Assembly: GCA_963625655.1 (NCBI GenBank)
Contig: CAVFTS010000007.1
Location: 1-63,488, forward strand
Direction: 5' to 3'
DNA: 63,488 nt
Source of the DNA: F23-B02 sp963625655
GTDB taxonomy: Bacteria; Bacillota; Clostridia; Oscillospirales; Oscillospiraceae
Shown here: positions 52,314-60,870 of the stretch, in pieces
Numbering within the stretch: position 1 is the first letter of the stretch
How the letters are laid out: each line of letters opens with the position of its first letter
Program-made: the position numbers and the translations under genes
The notes under the pieces: model-generated
The model's input: only the letters and a program-made list of their open reading frames with translations
What the model was told of the DNA's origin: nothing
The model's database searches: none

Positions 52314-53501
52314 TTAGTTACCTCCCTGAATGGTCTTGATTTCCAGCGATTCGATGAACGCCTGGAAACGGGTACGGAGCTGACCGACCGCACCGAGAGC
52401 GTATTCCTTCTCGATGGTGCAGCAGGGTATGTGCTTCTCGGTCGTAAGAACGTGGTTTGCAAGAATCTTCTCGTAGCTCCAGAACTCACAGAATTTCATG
52501 CTCTCGTAAATAACGCCGTCGGCCTTATAGTCCTTCGCAAGCTGTGCAACGATGTCGTGGCGCTGGTCGATCTTGAAGCCGTCCATAAAGCGTGCGCACT
52601 GGTTCCAGTAGAGATAGTGGCGGCAGATCGCATCAAATGCGGTCTCGCCTTCCTCGATGGTGATCTCCTCCCTGCCGGGGAAGGAGCCGAAGCAGTAGCG
52701 GTCTGCGCAGACGTAAGCGCCGCACATTTCGACGAGCTTCGTAAATTCGGGATCGTCGATCTCTGAGCCTGCAAGGATAACACGGGCACGGTACGGGAAT
52801 TTCTTTTCGGGCTTGCGGGTCTTAAGCTCCTCAAGGGTCTCCTTCAGGTAAGGCAGAATGAGCTTGTGCGGGCAAACCTGGCTTACGAGCTGGATGACGT
52901 GAAATTCGTATCCGGTGATGGGAGGATTGTCAAGCTTTCTGAAGTTGCCGATCTCAGTGACGGTACGGCAGAGGTCGTTGTGTTCCTCGACCGCCTTGCG
53001 CATCGCAGCGTCGGAAACGTCGATGCCGAAACGCTTTTCGAGTTCGTCGACAACCTTGAGCTTGAGCTGTCCCTTGTAGTAGTCGAGGTTGGTCTTATCG
53101 CCCTTCATGGGAGGGTCAATCTGAGTGACGAAGAACTTCTCGTTCTTCACGGGGTTAATGAGGAAGAAGTGCTCTTCCATACGCTCCATTGCGGCGCAGC
53201 ACTCGGCACCGAACAGTGCGCTGAGGTAATTGTAGCCGCCTTCGATACCGCGCTCCAGAATTGCTCTGACGTAAGGGCAGTTTCTGGTGGTCATGTAGTA
53301 ATCAGCAACGTCGCTGGAGGTGCAGTTGGGCGCACGGAGTCTGGATGAGAAGCAGCCGTCAAGGTTCATGAGGACTTCGGGTATGTAATAGCAGTTGTAG
53401 CCAAGCGCTATCTGCCCGTCCTCCACTGCCTTGTTAACAAGCTCGTTCTGAGCTTCCTGCAGCAGTGATTCAAAGTAGATAAGATGTTTTAGGTCTTTCA
53501 T
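52314..53501 (-). CDS. 2-hydroxyacyl-CoA dehydratase family protein, small subunit
   Basis: The 395-aa protein belongs to the HgdB/FldC-type D-component family. Candidate cluster residues are C37 (GYNCYYIPE), C60, C75 (RNCPYVRAILE) and C101/C102 (GAECCAAMERM); the C-terminal half holds VCADRYCFGSFPG and YESMKFCEFWSYEKI. The start at 53501 (MKDLKHLIYFES) follows GGAAGGGA by six bases. It is the first gene of a three-gene operon with the large subunit and a 57-aa membrane protein, driven by a near-consensus promoter. Confidence 0.82.
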   Translation of the reverse strand: MKDLKHLIYFESLLQEAQNELVNKAVEDGQIALGYNCYYIPEVLMNLDGCFSSRLRAPNCTSSDVADYYMTTRNCPYVRAILERGIEGGYNYLSALFGAECCAAMERMEEHFFLINPVKNEKFFVTQIDPPMKGDKTNLDYYKGQLKLKVVDELEKRFGIDVSDAAMRKAVEEHNDLCRTVTEIGNFRKLDNPPITGYEFHVIQLVSQVCPHKLILPYLKETLEELKTRKPEKKFPYRARVILAGSEIDDPEFTKLVEMCGAYVCADRYCFGSFPGREEITIEEGETAFDAICRHYLYWNQCARFMDGFKIDQRHDIVAQLAKDYKADGVIYESMKFCEFWSYEKILANHVLTTEKHIPCCTIEKEYALGAVGQLRTRFQAFIESLEIKTIQGGN

Positions 53502-53572
53502 TCGCAATCCCTTCCGCTTTATAAAATTATAGGATACTCCCGTCAGAGGACATACTCCTCCAATTAACAATC

Positions 53573-53602
53573 ATTATACTAAATTTTGTGGCAGTATGTC
53601 AA
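53573..53602 (-). promoter_or_regulatory. Strong promoter of the dehydratase operon
   Basis: Perfect TTGACA (53602-53597) and perfect TATAAT (53578-53573) are 18 bases apart on the minus strand. The roughly 65-base leader contains GAGGA/TCCTC repeats that could fold. Confidence 0.8.
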
Positions 53603-53670
53603 CATCGTGTCAATAACTTCCGCCGTTTTTTCTTATTTGTTGTTCCGAACACATGGCCTGCCTGCATACG

Positions 53671-53697
53671 AAAAAGCGGAGCGATTGCGGCTCCGCT
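53671..53697 (-). terminator. Terminator of the pyridoxamine kinase gene
   Basis: AGCGGAGC and GCTCCGCT form an 8-bp stem with a 7-base loop, followed on the minus strand by five U residues. Confidence 0.85.
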
Positions 53698-53702
53698 CTT
53701 TC

Positions 53703-54551
53703 TCACTCATTTATTTTCGCTATATACCGGGGCAGTGCGCTTTCAAAATCAAGCCCGTAATTGCCTCCGCCGCAGCGCCGTTCGGTGCGGTCGACGCAGT
53801 CGGCGACGAACTCCTGCGAAAGGCGCAGCGCACGTTCAAACTCAAAGCCCCGCACAAGAAGTGCGGACAGCGCCGAGGCAAAAACGTCCCCCGATCCGTG
53901 GAAGGTTCCCTTTCTTGCGGGACTCATAAGACGACAGACCTCACCGCTTTTCGAGTCTCTGCCGACGATGCCGACCTCGCCGTCCGACGAGCAGACGCCG
54001 GTTATGACGACGGTTTCGGGTCCAAGCTCCGTAAGGGCGTCGAGCAGACACTCAACAAATTCGCCGTCATGCGGCGCACTGCTGTATTCCGTCCCCGTAA
54101 GGAAGCACGCCTCCGTCATATTGGGAGTGATGATATTCGCCCTGCCGATGATTTTTCTAAAGCACTCCGTCATGTCGGGACCGAGGTTTGTATAGTATCT
54201 GCCGTTATCCGCCATTGCGGGATCGACGATGACGAGCGTGTCCTCATTTGAAAGCAGGTCGATGCACTCGCAAAGCAGCTCGCCCTGCTCAGGCGACGCA
54301 AGGTAGCCCGAATACACCGCATCGAACTTCATGCCGAGGCTGTTCCAATGTCTCGCAATCGGCACCATGTCCTCCGACAGGTCACGGAAAGTCCATCCGT
54401 TAAAGCCGCCCGTATGCGTTGACAGCAGCGCCGTCGGTATGCAGCAGCACTCGACACCGCTTGCCGACACGATGGGCAAGGCGGCGGTTATCGAGCATTT
54501 GCCCAAGCCCGAAAGGTCGTGTATTGCAGCCATTCTTTTTAATTCGCTCAT
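53703..54551 (-). CDS. Pyridoxamine/pyridoxal kinase
   Basis: It phosphorylates B6 vitamers in PLP salvage. The 282-aa ribokinase-fold protein resembles PdxY: IHDLSGLGKCSITAALPI at the N-terminus, TALLSTHTGGF, VDPAMADNGRYY, ITPNMTEACFLTG, and the anion-hole motif KGTFHGSGDVFASAL with catalytic Asp. It is a single-gene transcript with a terminator directly after the stop codon. Confidence 0.9.
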   Translation of the reverse strand: MSELKRMAAIHDLSGLGKCSITAALPIVSASGVECCCIPTALLSTHTGGFNGWTFRDLSEDMVPIARHWNSLGMKFDAVYSGYLASPEQGELLCECIDLLSNEDTLVIVDPAMADNGRYYTNLGPDMTECFRKIIGRANIITPNMTEACFLTGTEYSSAPHDGEFVECLLDALTELGPETVVITGVCSSDGEVGIVGRDSKSGEVCRLMSPARKGTFHGSGDVFASALSALLVRGFEFERALRLSQEFVADCVDRTERRCGGGNYGLDFESALPRYIAKINE

Positions 54552-54713
54552 ATCATTTACCTCGACGAAAAATCCTTTTCATAATAGCACGCTTTTGATT
54601 TTTCTTCAATAAACAAAAAATTCGTTTTAAGATTTTCCGGGCATAGCTTTTCAGATTTTGCAGAAGATAGTTTCGAGCAAATGCTCAAATCTAATTTTCG
54701 GAGGAGCAAAAAC

Positions 54714-54887
54714 ATGACACCCAAAGAGCTTCTTTATATCGAGGATGCACTCGGTCACGCAAAATTTCTTACCGCTCAGTGGGACGACGCCGCCGCAAAG
54801 CTCTGCGATCCCGCACTCAAGCGTCAGGCTCAGCAGATGGCGGACAAGAACCGCAAGATATTCACCGAGTTCTACGGACTTATCTGA
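54714..54887 (+). CDS. Small CotF-associated spore coat-like protein
   Basis: The 57-aa helical protein starts MTPKELLYIEDALGHAKFL and ends KNRKIFTEFYGLI. Its layout resembles the N-terminal helical part of CotF/ferritin-like spore coat proteins. GGAGGAG lies upstream of the ATG at 54714. It is 12 bases before the CotF-like gene and surely co-transcribed with it, so the pair may form a two-chain CotF unit. Confidence 0.7.
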   Translation: MTPKELLYIEDALGHAKFLTAQWDDAAAKLCDPALKRQAQQMADKNRKIFTEFYGLI

Positions 54888-54899
54888 GGAGGGAACGCA

Positions 54900-55148
54900 A
54901 TGAACGACAGAGACATCATGGAGAACGTTCTCCTTACCACCAAGGGCGTTTGCGATCTGTATATGCACGGTGTGATAGAATCCCCCACCGACAAGGTGCA
55001 TCAGACCTTCAACACGGCGCTCAACGAATCCCTCGCCATGCAGGACAGCATCTACAAGCAGATGCAGGGTCACGGCTGGTACCCCACCGAGCAGGCTGAC
55101 GCTCAGAAGATCAGTCAGATCAAAAACAAGTTCTCGGCAAGCTGCTGA
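54900..55148 (+). CDS. CotF-like spore coat protein
   Basis: The 82-aa protein matches the CotF coat family: NDRDIMENVLLTTKGVCDLY, a middle TALNESLAMQDSIYKQM helix and the characteristic GWYPTEQADAQKISQIKNKF end. CotF proteins are small outer or inner coat components made late in sporulation. GAGGAGGG precedes the start. No vegetative promoter is evident upstream of the pair, in keeping with a sporulation sigma factor. It ends at a terminator. Confidence 0.88.
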   Translation: MNDRDIMENVLLTTKGVCDLYMHGVIESPTDKVHQTFNTALNESLAMQDSIYKQMQGHGWYPTEQADAQKISQIKNKFSASC

Positions 55149-55153
55149 GAAAA

Positions 55154-55178
55154 TAAACCGCAGTAGTCCTGCGGTTTA
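55154..55178 (+). terminator. Terminator of the CotF pair
   Basis: TAAACCGCAG pairs with CTGCGGTTTA (10 bp, loop TAGTC), shared with the convergent AraC-type gene. Confidence 0.75.
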
Positions 55179-55185
55179 CATAATA

Positions 55186-56031
55186 TTATGTTCTTTTGAT
55201 TTTACCGGGGCTTACGCCGAAGGTGTTCGTAAAAGCACGGTGAAACGCCGAGTAGTCCGCAAAGCCGCATTCGGCGGCGGCCCTGACCGCCGGCACTCCC
55301 TCCCGTATGAGGCGGGCTGCCTGGTTTAAACGCTTTTGGCGTATGTAGTTATGCACCGTGTAGCCGGTCTGAGATTTGAACAGGCGCATGAAATGGTATC
55401 GGCTGAGAAAGCTCATTGCCGCCAGCTCGTCTATACCGAGGTCGCCTGCAAGATTTTCATTTATATATGAAAGGACTGCCGCTATCTTTTCGTCGCACTC
55501 CGAACCTTCATGTACCCTGCCCTCGTCCCCCTGCATGATGCGGTTTAAAAGCACCAAAAGCTGCACCAGCAGCGTCGAGCGCATGATGTCGGCGCCGAAG
55601 CCGCTGTCGGTCACGGACGCTTCAAGCCTCAAAAGCTGCTCCGAGAGCGTCGGTATCTCCTCGGCATTCGGCCTTAAAAGACAATAGCTGCGCTTTTCCG
55701 TCTCCGCAAAGCAGTCGGCAAGACCGCCGCTCGGCGCATAGCGCTCCACGGAAGCGGAGTCTAAATAAATAATGATCCTGTCATACGGCTCCGTCTGGTC
55801 GATGAGCGCCTTGTGTATCATGTGGTGGCGGACAAGCAGCACGTCCCACGGCATGAGCCTGTATGTCGTTCCCTCAACCGTGTAATCGACCTTGCCGGAG
55901 AGAAGCACGACGATCTTGTCGAACTCGTGAAAGTGATAGTCCCGCTCCTGCCCCGCCGTGTCGCTGAGGTGAAAGAAGCGGAAATCCTCGTTTAAGTAGC
56001 CTTCCCTGCTGTATTGAAACCGTTCTGACAT
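55186..56031 (-). CDS. AraC-family transcriptional regulator
   Basis: The 281-aa protein has an N-terminal cupin sensor domain (HFHEFDKIVVLLSGKVDYTV, then MPWDVLLVRHHMIH) and a C-terminal AraC double helix-turn-helix (LAAMSFLSRYHFMRLFKSQTG and FADYSAFHRAFTNTFGVSP). It is divergent from the dicarboxylate/amino-acid symporter, whose promoter region contains an ATTTACATGGTAAAT near-palindrome, so control of that transporter in response to a small ligand is likely. Confidence 0.88.
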   Translation of the reverse strand: MSERFQYSREGYLNEDFRFFHLSDTAGQERDYHFHEFDKIVVLLSGKVDYTVEGTTYRLMPWDVLLVRHHMIHKALIDQTEPYDRIIIYLDSASVERYAPSGGLADCFAETEKRSYCLLRPNAEEIPTLSEQLLRLEASVTDSGFGADIMRSTLLVQLLVLLNRIMQGDEGRVHEGSECDEKIAAVLSYINENLAGDLGIDELAAMSFLSRYHFMRLFKSQTGYTVHNYIRQKRLNQAARLIREGVPAVRAAAECGFADYSAFHRAFTNTFGVSPGKIKRT

Positions 56032-56103
56032 TGTTCTGCTCCCGAAATGTTATGTTAATTGATTATAGCGCACGATTTGCAATGTTTCAAGCACAAATGT
56101 CAA

Positions 56104-56132
56104 TTTACATGGTAAATAATTCAGAATATAAT
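56104..56132 (+). promoter_or_regulatory. Promoter of the DAACS symporter gene
   Basis: TTTACA (56104-56109) and TATAAT (56127-56132) are 17 bases apart. The -35 lies in a near-palindrome (56103-56117) that could be an AraC-family operator. Confidence 0.65.
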
Positions 56133-56165
56133 TTGAATACAGAATATTTAAAGGGAGAATTGACT

Positions 56166-57428
56166 ATGGCTAAAAAATCCTTTTTCAAAAACTACGGTTT
56201 TATAATATTCATGCTGACCGGTATCGTCGCCGGCTGTCTCGTCGGCGCTTTGAATCCCACACTCGGCTCGAAGCTTGCTCCCCTCGGCACAGTGTTTATA
56301 AATCTTATGTTCTGCGTCGTCGTGCCGATGGTGTTCTGCTCCATTGCCTCGGCGATCTCCAATATGTCAAGCGCAAGGCGTGCGGGCAAGGTCATGGGCA
56401 TCACCATTGCCACCTTCCTCATCACCGCAGCCATTGCTGCCGTCATCATGTATCTTGTTGTTCGCTTTTTCCCCGTCGTTACCGGCGATTACAAGGCGAC
56501 CGAAGGTACCGTTGACTCGACCCTCGGCGTTGCCGATATGATAATAAACTTCTTTACCAAGCCCGACTTTGTTGAGCTGCTCAGCCGCAAGGCAATTCTT
56601 CCTCTCATTATCGCAGCGGTATTCTTCGGCTTCGGTGTCCAGATGAGCGGCGGCAAGGAGAGCGTGGTCGCAAAGCTTCTCGACAATCTGACCTCCTGCC
56701 TCATGAATGTCGTAAAGATAATCACCTACTACGCTCCCGTCGGCTTCTTCGGTTTCTTTGCTTCTCTCGTTGCTACATACGGCCCCGACCTTATCGGTGA
56801 CTACAGCCGCACTCTGATAGTTTACTATGTGCTTAGCTTTGTATATATGTTCGTGTTCTTCCCGATATACGCCCGCTTCGGCGGCGGCAAGGGTGCGGTC
56901 AAGGTCATGTGGAAGCATCTGTTCAGACCTGCCGCCGTCTCCTTCGGCACCTGCTCCTCCGTCGCGACCATCCCAACAAACATGGAGGTCTGCGAGGAGA
57001 CCGGCGTTTCCAAGGAAGTCTCCAATATCGTCGTACCAATCGGCGCAACGATGCACATGGACGGCTCCGCAATGAGCGCTATCATCAAAGTCGCATTCCT
57101 GTTCGGTGTGTTCGGTCTTGACTTCGGCACAGGCGAAGCAATACTTGCAATAATTGTTGCGGTGTTCTCCTCCGTCGCCATGAGCGGCATTCCCGGCGGC
57201 GGCGGTACTGGCGAGCTGGTACTCTGTACTCTGTTCTTCCCCGACCGGCTTGCGACCGCCTTCCCCATAGCTCTCGCAATCGGAAATCTCGTCGATCCTC
57301 CCGCAACCATGGTCAACTCCGCAGGCGACTATGTGGCGACCTACATCGTCTCCCGCTTTGTTGAAGGCAAGGATTGGCTTCAGAAAAAAATCGGCGGCAG
57401 CAAGGAAGAGCTTGCTTCCAAAGAATAA
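56166..57428 (+). CDS. Dicarboxylate/amino acid:cation symporter (DAACS family)
   Basis: DAACS proteins import glutamate, aspartate, serine/threonine or C4-dicarboxylates with Na+ or H+. The 420-aa protein has about eight helices plus two hairpins, with the serine-rich tip as TCSSVATIPTNME, then PIGATMHMDGSAM, MSGIPGGGGTGELV and NLVDPPATMVNSAGD. AAGGGAG eight bases before 56166 selects the start. Substrate is not clear from the motif. The divergent AraC-type gene probably regulates it. Confidence 0.92.
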   Translation: MAKKSFFKNYGFIIFMLTGIVAGCLVGALNPTLGSKLAPLGTVFINLMFCVVVPMVFCSIASAISNMSSARRAGKVMGITIATFLITAAIAAVIMYLVVRFFPVVTGDYKATEGTVDSTLGVADMIINFFTKPDFVELLSRKAILPLIIAAVFFGFGVQMSGGKESVVAKLLDNLTSCLMNVVKIITYYAPVGFFGFFASLVATYGPDLIGDYSRTLIVYYVLSFVYMFVFFPIYARFGGGKGAVKVMWKHLFRPAAVSFGTCSSVATIPTNMEVCEETGVSKEVSNIVVPIGATMHMDGSAMSAIIKVAFLFGVFGLDFGTGEAILAIIVAVFSSVAMSGIPGGGGTGELVLCTLFFPDRLATAFPIALAIGNLVDPPATMVNSAGDYVATYIVSRFVEGKDWLQKKIGGSKEELASKE

Positions 57429-57436
57429 TTAAGCTT

Positions 57437-57470
57437 ACTGGCGCCGCAATTCCGTCGGCGTCAGTTTTTT
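57437..57470 (+). terminator. Terminator of the DAACS gene
   Basis: ACTGGCGCCG pairs with CGGCGTCAGT (one G-U) around a 9-base loop and is followed by six T residues. Confidence 0.88.
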
Positions 57471-57542
57471 CGTCCTCGACTATAAGAGTTTTTAACATAA
57501 GATCGCTTTGCAAACAAGTATATCAAAAATGCATCTAAACGG

Positions 57543-57572
57543 CATATGCCCGGCGAAAACGCCGGGCATATG
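57543..57572 (-). terminator. Hairpin after the EamA transporter gene
   Basis: CATATGCCCGGCG pairs perfectly with CGCCGGGCATATG (13 bp, loop of four), 7 bases past the stop codon. The U-tract is weak. Confidence 0.65.
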
Positions 57573-57578
57573 TATACA

Positions 57579-58472
57579 TTATTTGCTTTTTTTGCGTTTG
57601 AGAAATTCAAGCTTCGTCTCCGAAACGAACACCGCCGCAAATATCAGCGCAAAGCCGATGCCTATCTCAACCGTGAGATTTTCCTTGCCGAGAGCAATTG
57701 AAAGCAACGTTCCGAAAACGGACTCAAGCGTCAGTATGACCGCCGCTGTAGACGCCGGAGTGTACTTCTGTCCGACCGCCTGCAAAAGATAGCAGACGCC
57801 GGTACACAAAAGGCTGAGGTACAGTATCCCGACGACACAGTCGCCCGACAGCTGCGTCGGCACGGGTTCAAAGATCACAGCTGCGACAAGGCACCAAAAG
57901 GCTGCGACCGCAAGCTGTATCACGGTCAGCACGATGGGGTCCTTCCCGTCGACCGAGCGGGCAGAAACGATGATATGCAGCGCATAGAATATGCCGCTGA
58001 ATACGGTGAGCGCATCGCCCCTGTTGACGCTGAGGTCTCCGTTTAAGGACACGCAGCCGATTCCGACAAGACACACAATGCCTGCGATAATGTTGAATTT
58101 ATCGGGCTTTTTTGCAAACAGCACCCAACTCACGAAGGGGACAAGGACGCAGTACGACGAGGTCAAAAATGCGTTTTTGCCCGGCGTTGTGTATACAAGA
58201 CCGTAGGTCTGAACGGCATACGCCATGGCAAGGCAGCCGCCCATAAGCACACCGCCTCTTATGTATTCCTTGTTTACCTTTTTAAGGCGCTTGCCGCCTA
58301 TTATCATAAGCAGCAGCGTTGCCAGCAAAAACCTCATCGCCAAGACCCAAAGCGGGGTTATGTGGTCAAGCGTGGATTTAAGCACGACGAAAGAGCTTGC
58401 CCAGATCATCGTCGTGACAAGCAGCGACACTCTTCCGAGCACGTCCGTTTTATGAATTCCGTTATTTTTCAT
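57579..58472 (-). CDS. EamA-family (DMT) transporter
   Basis: The 297-aa protein has ten predicted helices in two EamA repeats, with LLVTTMIWASSFVVLKSTL at the N-terminus and the second-repeat ASTAAVILTLESVFGTLLSI. DMT exporters move amino acids, sugars or drugs; specificity cannot be inferred. Its ATGA start overlaps the pcrA stop by 4 bases, so it is the last gene of the spoIIA-sigF-pcrA transcript or a sub-transcript of it. Confidence 0.88.
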   Translation of the reverse strand: MKNNGIHKTDVLGRVSLLVTTMIWASSFVVLKSTLDHITPLWVLAMRFLLATLLLMIIGGKRLKKVNKEYIRGGVLMGGCLAMAYAVQTYGLVYTTPGKNAFLTSSYCVLVPFVSWVLFAKKPDKFNIIAGIVCLVGIGCVSLNGDLSVNRGDALTVFSGIFYALHIIVSARSVDGKDPIVLTVIQLAVAAFWCLVAAVIFEPVPTQLSGDCVVGILYLSLLCTGVCYLLQAVGQKYTPASTAAVILTLESVFGTLLSIALGKENLTVEIGIGFALIFAAVFVSETKLEFLKRKKSK

Positions 58473-60841
58473 ATCTTCACCATGTGCAGTGCGGCAGCTC
58501 TCAGCATAAGCTTCTTTTTGACGCCGCTGCTAAAGCCTATTTCTATAAGATAATCGTTACCCATCGAGCGCATGGATTCTATTACGCCTTCACCGAAGGC
58601 GGTGTGCCGTACCCTGTCTCCGACGGAGAAGTCCGGCTTTGTGTTTTGCTTGGGAACGGACGTGGTCGGAGGCGACGCCGGACGCATCTTAGGTGCGGGC
58701 GCACGGACGGCAAACTCCTTCTGCACCGTGCTCTTTTCTGAGTAGCCGAAGCCCTTGGGGATACCCCGTTTTTCGATATGCTCGTCGGGTATCTCGTCTA
58801 TAAACCTCGACACACGGTTTACCGTGGTCTTGCCGAACAGCATTCTCTGCCTTGCGCAGCTCAGGTACAGGCGGCGCTTTGCCCTCGTCATCGCAACGTA
58901 GCAAAGCCTGCGCTCCTCCTCCATCTCGTCCTGCTCTCCTATGGCACGGATGCCGGGGAATATCCCCTCCTCCATGCCCGGCAGGAACACGTTTTCAAAC
59001 TCAAGTCCCTTCGCCGAGTGCATGGTCATCATCACGACGCAGTCGGAATCCTTGTCGTAATTGTCCATGTCCGTGTACAGCGCAATGTCGGCAAGATAGC
59101 CCTCCAGCGTCGGTGCCTCGGTCTCGGTCTTATAGTTCATTATACTCGTGCGAAGCTCCTTGACGTTCTCCGCTCTCGTGTCGTCCTCGACGGTGTGCTT
59201 TTCCTCAAGCATACGGAGGTAACCCGTCTTTTCGAGAAGCAGATCGTACAGCAGGTCGGGAGCGATGCTCTTTGACTCCGTGCGCAGCTCCTCGATCATA
59301 TTTGCAAACATTCGCATTCTCAGCGACGCACGGCTGATGTCGGGGTAGGTATCGGCTTTACGCATGATTTCAAATACGGAGCAGGAATTTTCCGATGCAA
59401 GCGACACCGCTTTGTCTAGGCTGGCGGCTCCGATGCCCCTCGGCGGATTATTGACTATGCGCATAAGGCGCAGATCGTCGTCCGGAGAGGCGATGACGCA
59501 GAGGTACGCCAGCATATCCTTGACCTCGGCACGGTCAAAGAAGCCCGTACCGCCGAACACTCTGTACGGTATTCCGCTGCGCTTGAACGCCTGCTCAAGC
59601 TGATGCGACATGGCGTTCATACGGTAAAGCACGGCGTTGTCGCTCCATCTGCCGCCGCTGCCGTACAGCGTCATTATCTGCGACGCTATGTACCTTGCCT
59701 CGTCATGCTCGTTGTCGGCGGAATAGAGCGTGAGCATCTCGCCACGGTCGCCGTTGGTCCATAGCTCCTTGCCCTTTCTGCCGATGTTATTGCGTATGAC
59801 GGCGTTTGCGGCGTCAAGTATATGCGAGGTGCTGCGGTAGTTCTGCTCAAGCCTTACGGTGCGGCAGTTTTTGTACTCGTCCTCAAAGCTCAGAATGTTC
59901 TCGATCGTAGCGCCTCGGAATTTGTAGATGCTCTGATCGTCGTCACCGACGACGCAGATGTTTCCCCAGTACCCGGCAAGGGTCTTTGCAAGCAGGTACT
60001 GCTGTCGGTTCGTATCCTGATACTCGTCAATAAGCACATAGCGGAAGCGCTGCTGCCAGTGCAGGCGCACGTCCTCGTTTTCGGTGAGCAGCTTCACCGT
60101 GTAGAAGATGAGGTCGTCAAAGTCCATCGCTCCGGCGGCAAGACAGCGCCGTACATATTCTGCGTAGATTTCCGAGAGCTTTACACGGCGCATATCGCCC
60201 ACGGCTCTCGCCCGCTGTCTGTACTCCTCCGGCGACAGCCCCTCGTCCTTGGCGGCGCTGATCTCCGAGAGCATCGACTTCGGCTGGAATTTCTTGTCGT
60301 CAAGCTCCAGATCCTTAATGATGTGTTTCATAAGCGTCAGGCTGTCGGAGGTGTCGTATATGGTGAAGGTGTTCGGAAAGCCCAAAAGCTCCGCATCCCT
60401 GCGCAAAATGCGCACGCAGGCGGAGTGGAAGGTCGACGCCCAAATACTCTTGGCATCGATGCCGAGCATACGCTCAAGCCTTGCCTTAAGCTCGTCGGCA
60501 GCCTTATTCGTAAAGGTTATGGCAAGTATCTGCCACGGCGCTGCGGGGCTGTACGATGCGAGGAATCTTCCCCGTTCGCTGCCGGAGAGCATCTCCTCTA
60601 TGTCCGCTTCACAGGCGCCGACGGGTATCTCCGTCGTGTCCGACGCAGAGCCGTAGCGCAGGATGTTGGCAATGCGGTTTATAAGCACCGTTGTCTTTCC
60701 GCTGCCGGCGCCCGCCAGTATGAGCAGGGGTCCCTCCGTCGCCATTACAGCCTTTCTCTGCATGGGGTTGAGCCTTTGGAAATCCTTCGCTATAACGCTT
60801 TGTCTTGCTTCGATATATCTTTTTTCAAAATTCGTGTCCAT
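58469..60841 (-). CDS. pcrA: ATP-dependent DNA helicase PcrA/UvrD
   Basis: PcrA is the superfamily 1 helicase for repair and plasmid replication in Gram-positives. The 790-aa protein has the Q motif LNPMQRKAV, Walker A LAGAGSGKTT, VLIDEYQDTN (motif II), GDDDQSIYKFRGA (motif III), LEQNYRST, TMHSAKGLEF and VAMTRAKRRLYL, and a C-terminal Tudor-like tail VGDRVRHTAFGEGVI. The ATG at 60841 has only a weak ribosome binding site. It starts 29 bases after sigF. Confidence 0.96.
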   Translation of the reverse strand: MDTNFEKRYIEARQSVIAKDFQRLNPMQRKAVMATEGPLLILAGAGSGKTTVLINRIANILRYGSASDTTEIPVGACEADIEEMLSGSERGRFLASYSPAAPWQILAITFTNKAADELKARLERMLGIDAKSIWASTFHSACVRILRRDAELLGFPNTFTIYDTSDSLTLMKHIIKDLELDDKKFQPKSMLSEISAAKDEGLSPEEYRQRARAVGDMRRVKLSEIYAEYVRRCLAAGAMDFDDLIFYTVKLLTENEDVRLHWQQRFRYVLIDEYQDTNRQQYLLAKTLAGYWGNICVVGDDDQSIYKFRGATIENILSFEDEYKNCRTVRLEQNYRSTSHILDAANAVIRNNIGRKGKELWTNGDRGEMLTLYSADNEHDEARYIASQIMTLYGSGGRWSDNAVLYRMNAMSHQLEQAFKRSGIPYRVFGGTGFFDRAEVKDMLAYLCVIASPDDDLRLMRIVNNPPRGIGAASLDKAVSLASENSCSVFEIMRKADTYPDISRASLRMRMFANMIEELRTESKSIAPDLLYDLLLEKTGYLRMLEEKHTVEDDTRAENVKELRTSIMNYKTETEAPTLEGYLADIALYTDMDNYDKDSDCVVMMTMHSAKGLEFENVFLPGMEEGIFPGIRAIGEQDEMEEERRLCYVAMTRAKRRLYLSCARQRMLFGKTTVNRVSRFIDEIPDEHIEKRGIPKGFGYSEKSTVQKEFAVRAPAPKMRPASPPTTSVPKQNTKPDFSVGDRVRHTAFGEGVIESMRSMGNDYLIEIGFSSGVKKKLMLRAAALHMVKI

Positions 60842-60870
60842 GTCCGTTATTCTAACACGGATTTTCGTTT

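Noticed and set aside
53520..53560. Eight-codon leader frame (ATG TCC TCT ... TAA) in the dehydratase leader
   Set aside because: The ribosome binding site is too close to its ATG and the peptide has no run of a regulatory amino acid, so attenuation is not supported.
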